Assembly (NCBI GenBank): GCA_027488855.1
Contig: JAIYAV010000288.1
Coordinates: 1 to 54,672 of the forward strand
Length of the DNA: 54,672 nucleotides
Reading direction: 5' to 3'
Source: Saprospiraceae bacterium
Lineage (GTDB): Bacteria > Bacteroidota > Bacteroidia > Chitinophagales > Saprospiraceae
Below the pieces are notes generated by a model. The model did not search any database, was not told where the DNA came from, and saw nothing but the letters and a program-made list of their open reading frames with translations. Both the position numbers and the translations under genes were made by a program. This document shows, in pieces, positions 15,196-24,093 of this stretch; position 1 is the stretch's first letter; the number at the start of each line of letters is the position of its first letter.

Positions 15196-16475
15196 AAAGG
15201 ACGCTCTATAAATCACTATTAGACTGGAAAAATGCCCCCAAACGCAAACCCCTAATCCTCCAGGGAGCGCGGCAGGTAGGGAAGACCTGGCTCATGAAAG
15301 AGTTTGGCAAAAACGAATTTGAGCAAGTTGTATACCTTAATTTTGAAAGCAGCGAACGCTTAAAGTCTTTGTTTGCAGCCGATTTCGACATCAAACGCAT
15401 CATCTCCACCATCGAAATAGAAGCCAATCACAAAATCCAAAGTGATCGAACACTGCTCATCTTTGATGAAATTCAGGAAGCTGAAAAAGGGCTTACAGCA
15501 CTCAAGTATTTCTATGAGCAAGCCCCCGAATACTACATCATCGCGGCAGGCTCGCTGTTGGGCGTTTCATTACAGCAGCACACATCTTTTCCTGTGGGTA
15601 AGGTTGACTTTTTGCGCATGTATCCGCTGAGTTTTTTTGAATTTTTAGAAAGCATCGGGCAAAGCCTCCTCAAAGCGCATTTGGAGGCACAAAATTGGAC
15701 AGTTATTGACACCTTTCACGAAAAATTGGTTGAACTCCTACGGCTTTATTATTTCGTGGGAGGGATGCCCGAGGCAGTAGCCGATTACATTCAATTTGAA
15801 GACCTGAATTCCGTTCGGGCCATCCAAGAGAAGATTCTACTGGGTTATGAAAACGATTTTGCCAAACATGCACCCGTCGAAATTGTACCGAAAATCCGGC
15901 TGGTTTGGAGTCATTTGATTAGCCAATTGACCAAGGAAAACCGCAAATTTGTTTACGGTCAAGTCAAAAAAGGCTCCCGAGCCAAAGATTTTGAAGTAGC
16001 CATTGGCTGGCTTACCGACGCAGGTTTGGTATTGAAGGTGAATTGTGTTGAAAAACCAGCGATGCCGCTCAGTGCTTACACCAATATGGATGCCTTCAAG
16101 TTGTTTTGTTTAGATGTAGGTTTGTTGAATGCGATCGCGCGCCTTGACCCCAAAATCCTTTTAGAGAAAAACCTGATTTTGACCGAGTTCAAAGGCGCCT
16201 TGACGGAACAATTTGTAGCTCAACAACTGAAAATGAACCATGAAATCTATTATTGGGCAGCACCTAATGCCACGGCTGAAATAGATTTTTTGATTCAAAA
16301 ACAAAATGAAATCATTCCGATTGAAGTCAAAGCTGAAGAAAACCTGAAATCAAAAAGCTTGAAGGTTTTTGTTGAAAAATATGCATCTACTACCGCCATC
16401 CGCACTTCGATGAGCCGTTTTCGAGCACAAGACTGGATGATGAACATCCCACTTTATGGGATTTATGGTGCATAA
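15192..16475 (+). CDS. AAA ATPase with DUF4143 C-terminal domain
   Basis: A 427-residue ATP-binding protein of the AAA_14/DUF4143 type. The Walker A motif GARQVGKT is at 25-32 and the Walker B motif LLIFDEIQEA is at about 88-97. The C-terminal DUF4143 domain carries TAEIDFLIQ and IPIEVKAEE, a D...ExK arrangement reminiscent of PD-(D/E)XK nuclease folds. The length is typical (about 380-430). These proteins are very common, often multicopy and horizontally spread in Bacteroidota and archaea, and their role is not established; DNA binding or a link to mobile DNA is often suspected. The start codon lies in the third unit of a 32-base repeat array. No partner gene is nearby. Confidence 0.9.
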   Translation: MERTLYKSLLDWKNAPKRKPLILQGARQVGKTWLMKEFGKNEFEQVVYLNFESSERLKSLFAADFDIKRIISTIEIEANHKIQSDRTLLIFDEIQEAEKGLTALKYFYEQAPEYYIIAAGSLLGVSLQQHTSFPVGKVDFLRMYPLSFFEFLESIGQSLLKAHLEAQNWTVIDTFHEKLVELLRLYYFVGGMPEAVADYIQFEDLNSVRAIQEKILLGYENDFAKHAPVEIVPKIRLVWSHLISQLTKENRKFVYGQVKKGSRAKDFEVAIGWLTDAGLVLKVNCVEKPAMPLSAYTNMDAFKLFCLDVGLLNAIARLDPKILLEKNLILTEFKGALTEQFVAQQLKMNHEIYYWAAPNATAEIDFLIQKQNEIIPIEVKAEENLKSKSLKVFVEKYASTTAIRTSMSRFRAQDWMMNIPLYGIYGA

Positions 16476-16508
16476 CCCTTATTTTGTTCAACGCATCTAC
16501 TCACTCAA

Positions 16509-16531
16509 CCAATCCCAATCCCAATCCCAAT
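16509..16531 (+). repeat. CCCAAT hexamer tract running into a start codon
   Basis: About three and a half copies of the hexamer CCCAAT end in CCCAATG, whose ATG (16530) starts the acetyltransferase gene. Slippage would not change the frame but would alter the leader and the ribosome-binding context. Confidence 0.8.
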
Positions 16532-17054
16532 GAAAATATTCCTCGAAACCGAAAGACTCATTTTGCGAGAAATCCTCCCTTCCGACCTGGATGGGCTTTT
16601 TGAGCTAGACTCCGACCCGGAAGTGCATCGATACCTAGGAAATCAACCCGTCAAAGACAAAAACCAAATTGTCGAAATGATCCAGTTCATCCGGCAGCAA
16701 TACCTGGATTACGGCATTGGACGTTGGGCGGTTGTGGACAAACAAAGCAAAGAATTTATGGGTTGGGCTGGGCTGAAATGGATCACCACTCCGATCAATC
16801 ACCACGTTCATTATTATGACCTTGGATATAGACTGATCAAAAAACACTGGGGAAAGGGCATTGCCACTGAAAGTGCCCAAGCTGCGTTGATCTATGCTTT
16901 TGAGCAATTAAATGCCCAAGCTGTGTATGCAATGGCGGATTGTGAAAATATTGGATCGAACCATGTTTTACAAAAAATAGGCCTCCACTTCGTCGAAACC
17001 TTTGACTTCGAGGGGATCGTGCACAATTGGTACAAAATTGTTCAACAATACTAA
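16530..17054 (+). CDS. GNAT-family N-acetyltransferase (RimJ/RimL-like)
   Basis: A 174-residue acetyltransferase. The opening FLETERLILREILPSDLDGL and the later GYRLIKKHWGKGIATESAQA (acetyl-CoA-binding motif A) followed by ENIGSNHVLQKIGL are hallmarks of the GNAT_3/RimJ-RimL group. These enzymes transfer acetyl groups from acetyl-CoA to protein N-termini or small amines. The substrate cannot be predicted. The length is normal. It stands alone, about 55 bases after the ATPase gene. Confidence 0.92.
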   Translation: MKIFLETERLILREILPSDLDGLFELDSDPEVHRYLGNQPVKDKNQIVEMIQFIRQQYLDYGIGRWAVVDKQSKEFMGWAGLKWITTPINHHVHYYDLGYRLIKKHWGKGIATESAQAALIYAFEQLNAQAVYAMADCENIGSNHVLQKIGLHFVETFDFEGIVHNWYKIVQQY

Positions 17055-17141
17055 CATTTCTCGTTCCTTATTCCATTGTTTGCCCGCTAAATCCCAATTT
17101 TACAACACCGACATTACTTCAACTCAAAAACGCCCATCCCA

Positions 17142-18971
17142 ATGAAGCTAAAAAGTACCTGCTTGTACCTCTTCGCATGCTGCCTCAGCATCTCCCTTTT
17201 CTCACAAGCCCCCAAACCCGCCGGCATCAACCTCTCCGGGGTAGTCGACTGGTCTACCGAATTGGTCTTCACCGACGCCTTCAAACAGGCCCGCGAATGG
17301 ACGGTACACGAAGCCCGCGATGGGGCACCCTGGGACAGTGGCGTTTCCATCCCGCTGCAAGCCAATGGTTTCCCGCTGCAAATTCCCTACACCAGCGGTG
17401 TTCAGCCGCCGCAGGCCGTGCGGGCTTTGATGCTGTGGGATATTCAAGGGCATTACCCCAGCGGGAGGTATCGACTGATCGTGCAGGGCAGCGGGCAAGT
17501 GCGTTTGTGGGGTGCAACGTCCGGCACTTTTCAATGCCCGGTGGATACCCTGGTCAATGTAAATGCCAACAATGGCGGGGTGGTTTTGGAAATCGAACGT
17601 TCTACGGCCAGTAACCCAATTCGGGATGTGAAATTCATTTTTCCCCAGTATGTCAATACTTATCAAAATCAAACCTTCACCACCGAGTTCCTCAATTTTG
17701 TCAAAGATTTCCAGTCCATTCGTTTTATGGATTGGTTGCGCACCAATGACTCACCCGTCAAAAACTGGAATGAGCGCAGCCTCCCGACGCATTACACCCA
17801 AACCAAAAACAGCGGCGTCGCCTGGGAATACATCATTGAATTGTGCAACACCACCAACAAAGACGCTTGGATCAACATTCCCCATCAAGCCAATGACGAT
17901 TACACCCAACAACTGGCCACTTTGTTGAAAGAAAAATTGAACCCCAACCTGAAAATTTACCTGGAATACAGCAACGAGGTCTGGAACGGGCTTTTTGCCC
18001 AACATGGTTATGCGGGCAATATCGGACAAACCCTGGGTTACACGGGCGAACCTTGGGAACGCGGCTGGAAGTACACGGCGAAACGTTCGGCGGATGTTTT
18101 TTACAGCTTTGAAACCGTCTTTGGCCCTAGCACCCGGCTGGTCAAAGTGGTGCCCTGTTGGGCCGCTAACGACTGGGTGAGCAACCAAATCATGACCTAT
18201 TTCAACGATCCCTTTTACAATCCCAAGCGGGTAAAGGCCGATGCCATGGCCATTGCGCCTTATTTTGGTGGGGCGGTAGGGGATCAGATTGGGCGCAACA
18301 ATGAAGTGGGTAGCATTGGCATCGCTGAAATTGTGCGGCGCATCCGTGCTTCCCTACCCGAAACCTTCGCTTGGATGGACGCGCAAAAAAAAGTGGCGGA
18401 TCGTTACAACATCAAATTGTTGGCTTACGAAGGCGGCTCCCACATCGTAGCCACCTGGCCTCACGTGGACAATAATGCCCTGACCGAAAAATTGGTTGCT
18501 GCCAATCGTGACCCGGAACTACAAAGCCTCTACTGTGAATACACTCAATATTGGTACAATACCACCCAAGGCGACTTATTTAGCTTTTTTTCCTCCCACG
18601 GCCTGCCTTCCAAATGGGGCAGTTGGGGCCTGAAGGAGTACATGAGCCATACCCAGGCACCCAAGTACAGGGCTTTGCAGGAATGTGTGTTTGCCAAAAC
18701 CACGAGTACCAAAGATCAGCACTTAGAACCAGTGGAAGTTCAGGTATTTCCCAATCCGAGTTACGATGGTAGTTTCCGCATTCAGCATGGATTGAACAAG
18801 CCGAGATTGGGGTTGTATGATGTTTTGGGAAGGAGTATTCAGGCTTCGGTGAGGGAGCTCAATGATCGGGAGATGCAGGTCGTTTTGCCGCAGATGGCTG
18901 GGGGCTTGGTGTTTGGGGTGCTAGAAGATGGGCAAAGTGCTGCAACATTTAAAGTGGCAATCGAGCACTGA
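17142..18971 (+). CDS. Secreted glycosidase-like protein with type IX secretion sorting domain
   Basis: A 609-residue protein with a signal peptide (1-22). Residues about 180-500 look like a clan-A glycoside hydrolase (TIM barrel): YLEYSNEVWNG has the Asn-Glu pair (Asn278/Glu279) typical of the acid/base, and LLAYEGGSH supplies a candidate nucleophile, Glu430. The C-terminal ~85 residues start VQVFPNPSYDGSFRI, a type A sorting domain for the Bacteroidota type IX secretion system, so the product is exported and probably anchored to the cell surface. Similar proteins are often annotated as cellulose-binding. The polysaccharide substrate is unknown. A GH43 enzyme nearby supports a role in glycan use. 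Confidence 0.8.
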   Translation: MKLKSTCLYLFACCLSISLFSQAPKPAGINLSGVVDWSTELVFTDAFKQAREWTVHEARDGAPWDSGVSIPLQANGFPLQIPYTSGVQPPQAVRALMLWDIQGHYPSGRYRLIVQGSGQVRLWGATSGTFQCPVDTLVNVNANNGGVVLEIERSTASNPIRDVKFIFPQYVNTYQNQTFTTEFLNFVKDFQSIRFMDWLRTNDSPVKNWNERSLPTHYTQTKNSGVAWEYIIELCNTTNKDAWINIPHQANDDYTQQLATLLKEKLNPNLKIYLEYSNEVWNGLFAQHGYAGNIGQTLGYTGEPWERGWKYTAKRSADVFYSFETVFGPSTRLVKVVPCWAANDWVSNQIMTYFNDPFYNPKRVKADAMAIAPYFGGAVGDQIGRNNEVGSIGIAEIVRRIRASLPETFAWMDAQKKVADRYNIKLLAYEGGSHIVATWPHVDNNALTEKLVAANRDPELQSLYCEYTQYWYNTTQGDLFSFFSSHGLPSKWGSWGLKEYMSHTQAPKYRALQECVFAKTTSTKDQHLEPVEVQVFPNPSYDGSFRIQHGLNKPRLGLYDVLGRSIQASVRELNDREMQVVLPQMAGGLVFGVLEDGQSAATFKVAIEH

Positions 18972-18974
18972 AGC

Positions 18975-19595
18975 TCAATAGAAACTCCGTACATTAAGCG
19001 AATCCAAGGCCATGAACTCCTCGCAGATTATTAGGAATTTCGATGATTCTGGAGAATTCCGAAAGGCTAGATGATACTTGGCGTCTGTACAAAAATTATT
19101 TTGTTTTAGCCCTTCGAGCGCCCAAATCGAACCATCCAGGTAGCCATCGTCCGTTTTTACATCAACAGGCATGGTCCAGAAGCAATTTTCTTCAAAAGAA
19201 TGGGCAATACTTGACCATTGAGCTTTGGAAATCGACTTTGAAAAGCTACTCACCAGAGAGTCTTCACGAATCCTTGATGTGGTACTTGTCGCATATTCTT
19301 TTACATAAAGCTTGTATTGCTGATTCCTGTGCTCAACTCTATAGATCTTGCAATAATCGTATAATAGAGCCACTATTGAAAATCGGTATGACTCAACTGC
19401 TTGGTCATGAAGTACAGGTTCTTGAAACCGATCCCAGTATTTTTTAAATCCATCTTCTGGCTGATTTAGCGCTTTTTTGATGATACTGTCGTTTTGGATG
19501 ATTTGTTCCTCGGTGGATTCACAGTTACATTTTTGCTTTTGGCAACCGAGGAGTATAAGCGTGATTAGAAGAAATAGGAAAGAATTTTTTTTCAT
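18975..19595 (-). CDS. Lipoprotein of unknown function
   Basis: A 206-residue protein with a lipoprotein signal peptide ending in LILLGC (lipid-attached Cys18). The mature part is rich in Cys (for example QKQKCNCES) and aromatic residues and has no recognised domain. It converges with the glycosidase-like gene, with the stop codons 3 bases apart. The start lies about 40 bases from a palindromic MITE-like element, which would place that element in its promoter region. No function proposed. Confidence 0.7.
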   Translation of the reverse strand: MKKNSFLFLLITLILLGCQKQKCNCESTEEQIIQNDSIIKKALNQPEDGFKKYWDRFQEPVLHDQAVESYRFSIVALLYDYCKIYRVEHRNQQYKLYVKEYATSTTSRIREDSLVSSFSKSISKAQWSSIAHSFEENCFWTMPVDVKTDDGYLDGSIWALEGLKQNNFCTDAKYHLAFRNSPESSKFLIICEEFMALDSLNVRSFY

Positions 19596-19634
19596 TTTTT
19601 GGGCTGTTTAAGGATTCTAAATCTTTGGTAATTA

Positions 19635-19846
19635 ACCACAGTACTGGACATTTTACTCGGAGGACATGAATTGCCACGTGCTTTAGCGCGTGGTTAGCAG
19701 GATTTTTTAAAATGGGCTTTAGCCCTCGCTTACAAATTAATGCCAGGACTAAAGTCCATCAAAAAGACGATCTCCATCCACGCGCTAAAGCACGTGGCAA
19801 TTCATGTCCTTCGCTTCTGAAATACAAAAATGTCCAGTAGTATGGT
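19635..19846. mobile_element. MITE-like palindromic element with CTTTAG hairpins, copy A
   Basis: A 212-base non-coding element. Its ends are inverted repeats: ACCACAGTACTGGACATTTT at the left and the inverse of ACCATACTACTGGACATTTT at the right. Inside lie GGACATGAATTGC and its inverse plus a string of hairpins with CTTTAG/CTAAAG cores: CCACGTGCTTTAGCGCGTGG, GGGCTTTAGCCC, GGACTAAAGTCC and CCACGCGCTAAAGCACGTGG. A second copy in opposite orientation is at 36972-37147. It occupies the gap between the lipoprotein start and the GH43 end and contains no gene. It was presumably mobilised in trans, perhaps by a RAYT-type transposase. Confidence 0.88.
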
Positions 19847-19924
19847 ATTAACATTATTGCTCTAGAAAGCAATGTGCATTTTTTGCACATTACTTTCTGA
19901 TCCCAAGCCTCCTTCTTTTAAGAC

Positions 19925-21673
19925 CTACTCCACCTTACTCACCGTCGACCGCTCCGATACCCCATTCTCATTCACACTTTCAATCGTGAAATAATAAGTC
20001 TTCTGGTTGTCCAATGTTTTGAGCCAGTATTCATTGGCATCATGCACCATGATACAAGAGTACAATTTATCCGGGGCAGTGCCATAATAGATGTTGTAAG
20101 CATAAGCGTTGTCGACGGGTGACCATTTGATCCAGGCAGAGCGTTTGTCCAGTTCGGTACGCAGCATGAAGAATTGTTTGGGGGCGGGAGCCACACTACC
20201 TTTTCCTTTGCCAAAAACGCGCAAGCCACTTAGCGCAAATTTGCCACTCGGTACCTTGCGGTTTTCAATTTTGACATAGCGGGCTTCCACGGGCTGCGCC
20301 AGTTCAAGGTACTCATGCGGCACATCGGTTTGATTCTGACTTTTATCCGCCAGGATTTCCCATTTCTTCCCGTCTTTGGAGTGGTAAAGGATGTACTGGT
20401 GCGCCACATTGCTGCTTTTTCCCAGGTATTGCGCGTCCTGATCGGCGTAGTTGATTTGAATGGCGCGGATGGTGGAAACCTCGCCCAAATCACTTTCCAG
20501 CCATTCCCCCGCCGCATCGCTGGCCGCCGACCAGTAGGTTTTGATGCTTTCATCCACCGCAAAGTTGGGAGAATGAGTCCCCAAAGTGGATGAAACGCGC
20601 ACCGGCTTTTGGTAGTTGAGCAACATCCAGCCTGTGAAGCGACTCTGGAGATGATCGGCTTTTCCCGCTGGAATGTAATGGGGATAATCGCCAAAAGCGG
20701 TATTGCAATACATCACATCGTCCTTGTCAAATCCCGCAGGCCAAATGCCGATGCGGCGCTCGAAGTTATTTTTGACGGCCACCACAATGGTCGATACATG
20801 CCAGTAATTTTGCCAGTTGTCCTGAAAAGTAGCCCCATGCCCGGCCCCACGTGCGAAGCCACCGGGTTTGAAAGAAAGGGGGTCGCTTTGGTGTACCCAA
20901 TTGTCGGTGAGTGGGGTGCGAGAAACAGCCACCCCATCGGCGTAGCCACTGAATTCAGTGCCCGGTGCGCCGTATTGCAGGTAATATTTGCCATTGTGTT
21001 TGGTCATGTGGGCACCTTCCATGAAGGGATTGAGGAAGGTATTGTCCATGTGTTCGCCAAAACGTTGCCAGCCGAAGCGCTCGGGGCGGAGCACAAAGAG
21101 TTCAGTGCGCGTGCCCAGCGGTTGCAGGGTTTTGCGATCCAATTCGACTCCTTTCAAGGGAAACGCATTACTGGAGCCATTGTACATATAAAGGCGTCCA
21201 TCATCGTCGGTGAAAAAGGCGGGATCCCAGCCACCGATGTCAAACTTGTGGACTGCTTCGGTCCATTTGTTGTTCTTGGGATCGGTGCTCATCCAGATGG
21301 GAAAATCGCGGCCATAGGTAGAACCGAACACCAGCATGGTATCGCCGATGATGCCTACCGCTGGGGCGCACAAATCGTCGTAAACCTTGTGTTCAGGGCG
21401 CAAGAAGTGGCGGGCTACAAAGTTCCATTTGAGCATGTCGCTGCTCCACCAGTAACCCCATTGATTGGTGGAAAAGAGGTAATAATCCCCTTTGTAGTTG
21501 ACAATCACAGGATCGGCAGTGGCCCGGTGGCGGCCCCATTCCGAAAAATTGGGGATGGGCGTATAGCCGTAATCGATGTTGATGGGGTTGCAATAGGTGC
21601 GTTGGGCGGATAGGGTAGTGCCCAGGCTCAGGGAAAGGAGCAATGCACAGAGAATACAATTCTGGATTTTCAT
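19925..21673 (-). CDS. GH43-family glycoside hydrolase with discoidin and fibronectin III domains
   Basis: A 582-residue secreted enzyme with a signal peptide at 1-23. The five-bladed propeller of GH43 spans about 25-335 with its three acidic residues: Asp54 (TADPVIV, base), Asp150 (GGWDPAFF, pKa modulator) and Glu219 (NPFMEGAHMTK, acid). Residues about 345-485 resemble an F5/8 type C (discoidin) carbohydrate-binding module (VDESIKTYWSAA, GEWLESDLG, ARYVKIEN). Residues about 495-582 are fibronectin type III. GH43 enzymes remove arabinose, xylose or galactose units from plant-type polysaccharides. There is no T9SS signal, so it is probably periplasmic or released. Confidence 0.9.
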   Translation of the reverse strand: MKIQNCILCALLLSLSLGTTLSAQRTYCNPINIDYGYTPIPNFSEWGRHRATADPVIVNYKGDYYLFSTNQWGYWWSSDMLKWNFVARHFLRPEHKVYDDLCAPAVGIIGDTMLVFGSTYGRDFPIWMSTDPKNNKWTEAVHKFDIGGWDPAFFTDDDGRLYMYNGSSNAFPLKGVELDRKTLQPLGTRTELFVLRPERFGWQRFGEHMDNTFLNPFMEGAHMTKHNGKYYLQYGAPGTEFSGYADGVAVSRTPLTDNWVHQSDPLSFKPGGFARGAGHGATFQDNWQNYWHVSTIVVAVKNNFERRIGIWPAGFDKDDVMYCNTAFGDYPHYIPAGKADHLQSRFTGWMLLNYQKPVRVSSTLGTHSPNFAVDESIKTYWSAASDAAGEWLESDLGEVSTIRAIQINYADQDAQYLGKSSNVAHQYILYHSKDGKKWEILADKSQNQTDVPHEYLELAQPVEARYVKIENRKVPSGKFALSGLRVFGKGKGSVAPAPKQFFMLRTELDKRSAWIKWSPVDNAYAYNIYYGTAPDKLYSCIMVHDANEYWLKTLDNQKTYYFTIESVNENGVSERSTVSKVE

Positions 21674-21840
21674 CTTGGTGTAGGTTTATGGACTGCGAAG
21701 GATAAAAATAGAAATAATCATAAAGGTCTGTTATAGTTTATTGGAAAATCCAGGGAATCTTCCGACCTTCAAGATGTTGAACAATTCTAAGTTGGATGAA
21801 TGATCGACAGAAATGAAAGCAATGTGGTACTTTGAGCTTA

Positions 21841-21999
21841 CGACCAGCGGCGTAGCCGCGAAACGTCGATAGCATTCAGGTTCCGTAAAATGTTTAAGGT
21901 GCGTAGCACCGGAACCTGTGCATTGTTCCGGTGCTACGCACCTTAAATGCCGTGGGATGCCTGTATGCTATCGACGTTTCGCGGCTCTGCCGCTGGTCG
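21841..21999. repeat. CGACCAGCGGC palindromic element, copy 3
   Basis: Same family as 14219-14400 and 14876-15060, but with different hairpin loops: GCGGC-GTA-GCCGC and GGTGC-GTA-GCACC on the left, GGTGC-TAC-GCACC and GCGGC-TCT-GCCGC on the right. Both left hairpins share the same loop change relative to copy 2. It lies in the 417-base gap between the divergent GH43 and gamma-glutamyltranspeptidase genes. Just after it, CGCGCAGCGCCTAAATTTT resembles the sequence before the RT remnant at about 14058. Confidence 0.9.
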
Positions 22000-22090
22000 G
22001 TTCGGCCTGAGATTTCGCGCAGCGCCTAAATTTTGTCTTTTCAATTTATTGGTACTTAGAATGGGTGAAAACTGATCAAACATTAGCACA

Positions 22091-23953
22091 ATGACCATGA
22101 GAACCAAATTACTCTTAGGCTTTTTATTGCTGGCTACGGCCCTGAGCCTCCACGCTCAACCCACCCAAAAACCCGTCCTCCACGGTCGCCACTGGATGGC
22201 CATCACGGGTAAACCACTGGCTGCAACAGCCGGTTCGATGATTTTCCAAAAAGGGGGCAACGCCATTGACGCCACATGCGCGATGCTAGCCGCCACCTGC
22301 ACCATGTGGGATGTACTGAGCTGGGGTGGCGAAACCCAAGCTTTGATTTACAACCCCAAAACCAAAAAAGTCATTGCCATCAATGCCCTCGGCGTAGCAC
22401 CGACTGGCGCAACGGCTGATTTTTTCAAAAACAAAGGCCTGAAATACCCTCCCGGTGATGGGCCACTGGCTGCCGTTACTCCCGGAACTCCCGGTGGCTT
22501 GATGACCATGTTGGCTGAATATGGCACCATGAGCCTGAAAGAAGTGTTCGCCCCCGCCATGCAACTCGCCGAAGGTTATCCCATTGAGAAACAAACGGCG
22601 GACATGATGGAGCGCAACAAAAACAAACTGAAGGATTGGCCCTATTCCAAGAAGGTGTTTTTACCCCATTTGGGCGAAGCGCGGGAAGCACCAAATCCCG
22701 GTGAAATTTTTAAACAGACCGACCTTTTAGCCACCCTGCAAAAACTGGTCGACACTGAACAGGCCGCCCTCAAAGCTGGCAAATCCCGCAAGGATGCCAT
22801 TTATGCCGCCAATGAGCGTTTTTATAAAGGCGACATCGCCCAGGAATTTGTACGCGGCTGTCAGGAGCAAGGTGGTTTGATCACCACCCAAGACCTGGCC
22901 AAATGGAAAGTGCTTGTCGAAGAACCTACGGTAGTTGATTACCGGGGCATTCAGGTATACAAACTGAGTCAGTGGACCCAAGGGCCCGCCATGCAACAAG
23001 CCCTCAATATTCTCGAAAATTTCGACCTCAAAAGTATGGGCTTCAATACCGCCAAATACATCCACACGGTGTACCAGGCGATGAACATGGCCTTTGCCGA
23101 CCGGGATTTTTATTATGGCGATCCTTACACGGGGCCAGAAGAACCGATCAAGGGTTTGTTGTCCAAAGAATACGCTAAGCAACGCTTCAAGGCGATTAAT
23201 TTGGAGAAAAACGACCCCAAAGTCAAACCGGGTGATCCCTATCCATTCGAAGGAAAAACCAATCCGTTTTTGCCCGTATTGGAAAAATGGAGCGCCAGTC
23301 CAGCAACCTCGGCAGTTGAAACACCTCGGGGAAGTGCCTTGAATGACCCGAATTATCTGGCTGGATTTTACGCCGGAACGACATCCATCCAGGCCGCCGA
23401 TAAAGAAGGTTGGGTGGTTTCGGTAACCCCCAGTGGCGGCTGGTTGCCCGCTGTGATTGCCGGGAAAACGGGAGTGGGGATGAGCCAAAGGATGCAAGCC
23501 TTTGCACTAGACCCCGCCGAAAATCCGTTCAATGTGGTGGAACCCGGCAAACGTCCCCGAGTGACACTCACGCCAAGCTTGGCCATGAAGGATGGTAAGC
23601 CATTTTTGTCCTTCGCGGTACAAGGTGGTGACTCTCAAGATCAAAACCTCCTGCAATTTTTCTTGAACATGGTTGAATTTGGCATGAACGTACAAGAAGC
23701 CTGCGAAGCCCCCAACATCAACAGCTTCCAAATGCGCAGCTCTTTTGACAACCACGATACCAAGCCAGGAGAAATCCTGCTGAACGAAAATACCCCTCCC
23801 TGGACCCGCAAAGCCTTGCAGGAAATGGGCTATAAAATGAGTTTTGAAGCCCGTACCTCCGGCCCCATCAACGCCATCTTTTTTGACTGGAAACACGGCA
23901 GTTTTTGGGGTGGCTCAAGCAATCACGGGGAGGATTATGGAATTGGATGGTGA
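22091..23953 (+). CDS. Gamma-glutamyltranspeptidase family protein, secreted
   Basis: A 620-residue Ntn-hydrolase with a signal peptide (about 1-23). The catalytic Thr lies in AGTTSIQAADKEGWVVS, the equivalent of the autocleavage site between large and small subunits. The large subunit has GKPLAATAG, GGNAIDATCAM and AVTPGTPGGLMTM motifs; the small subunit has RVTLTPSLAMKDGKP and GGDSQDQNLLQF. These enzymes transfer or hydrolyse gamma-glutamyl groups (glutathione and similar) in the periplasm, though some members act as acylases. The length is normal for the family. A second start, MRTK, two codons in, is equally possible. Confidence 0.9.
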   Translation: MTMRTKLLLGFLLLATALSLHAQPTQKPVLHGRHWMAITGKPLAATAGSMIFQKGGNAIDATCAMLAATCTMWDVLSWGGETQALIYNPKTKKVIAINALGVAPTGATADFFKNKGLKYPPGDGPLAAVTPGTPGGLMTMLAEYGTMSLKEVFAPAMQLAEGYPIEKQTADMMERNKNKLKDWPYSKKVFLPHLGEAREAPNPGEIFKQTDLLATLQKLVDTEQAALKAGKSRKDAIYAANERFYKGDIAQEFVRGCQEQGGLITTQDLAKWKVLVEEPTVVDYRGIQVYKLSQWTQGPAMQQALNILENFDLKSMGFNTAKYIHTVYQAMNMAFADRDFYYGDPYTGPEEPIKGLLSKEYAKQRFKAINLEKNDPKVKPGDPYPFEGKTNPFLPVLEKWSASPATSAVETPRGSALNDPNYLAGFYAGTTSIQAADKEGWVVSVTPSGGWLPAVIAGKTGVGMSQRMQAFALDPAENPFNVVEPGKRPRVTLTPSLAMKDGKPFLSFAVQGGDSQDQNLLQFFLNMVEFGMNVQEACEAPNINSFQMRSSFDNHDTKPGEILLNENTPPWTRKALQEMGYKMSFEARTSGPINAIFFDWKHGSFWGGSSNHGEDYGIGW

Positions 23954-23956
23954 ATT

Positions 23957-24068
23957 GGTTGAGGCGTTGAGGCGTTGAGAAGTTGAGGCTGCCGCGAGTG
24001 ATTTAGACAAAGACATGGTCAAAATTGCTCGCGGTAGCCTCAACTTCTCACTCCTCAACTTCTCAACC
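23957..24068. repeat. Palindromic element with 8-bp tandem arms (GTTGAGGC family), copy B
   Basis: The left arm is four octamers (GTTGAGGC type) followed by GGCTGCCGCGAGTGATTT. The right arm inverts this with CTCGCGGTAGCC and CTCAACTT units. The loop holds GACATGGTCAAAA, the inverse of the TTTTGACCATGTC loop of copy A at 653-766, so the two copies lie in opposite orientation. It separates the gamma-glutamyltranspeptidase gene from the DUF2157 gene. Confidence 0.87.
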
Positions 24069-24093
24069 CTTCTTTTAACCTACAAACCCTACC

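Noticed and set aside
20609..21613. A 334-codon plus-strand frame opposite the GH43 gene
   Set aside because: The GH43 catalytic residues and domains are clear on the minus strand; the plus frame has no start context or recognisable domain.
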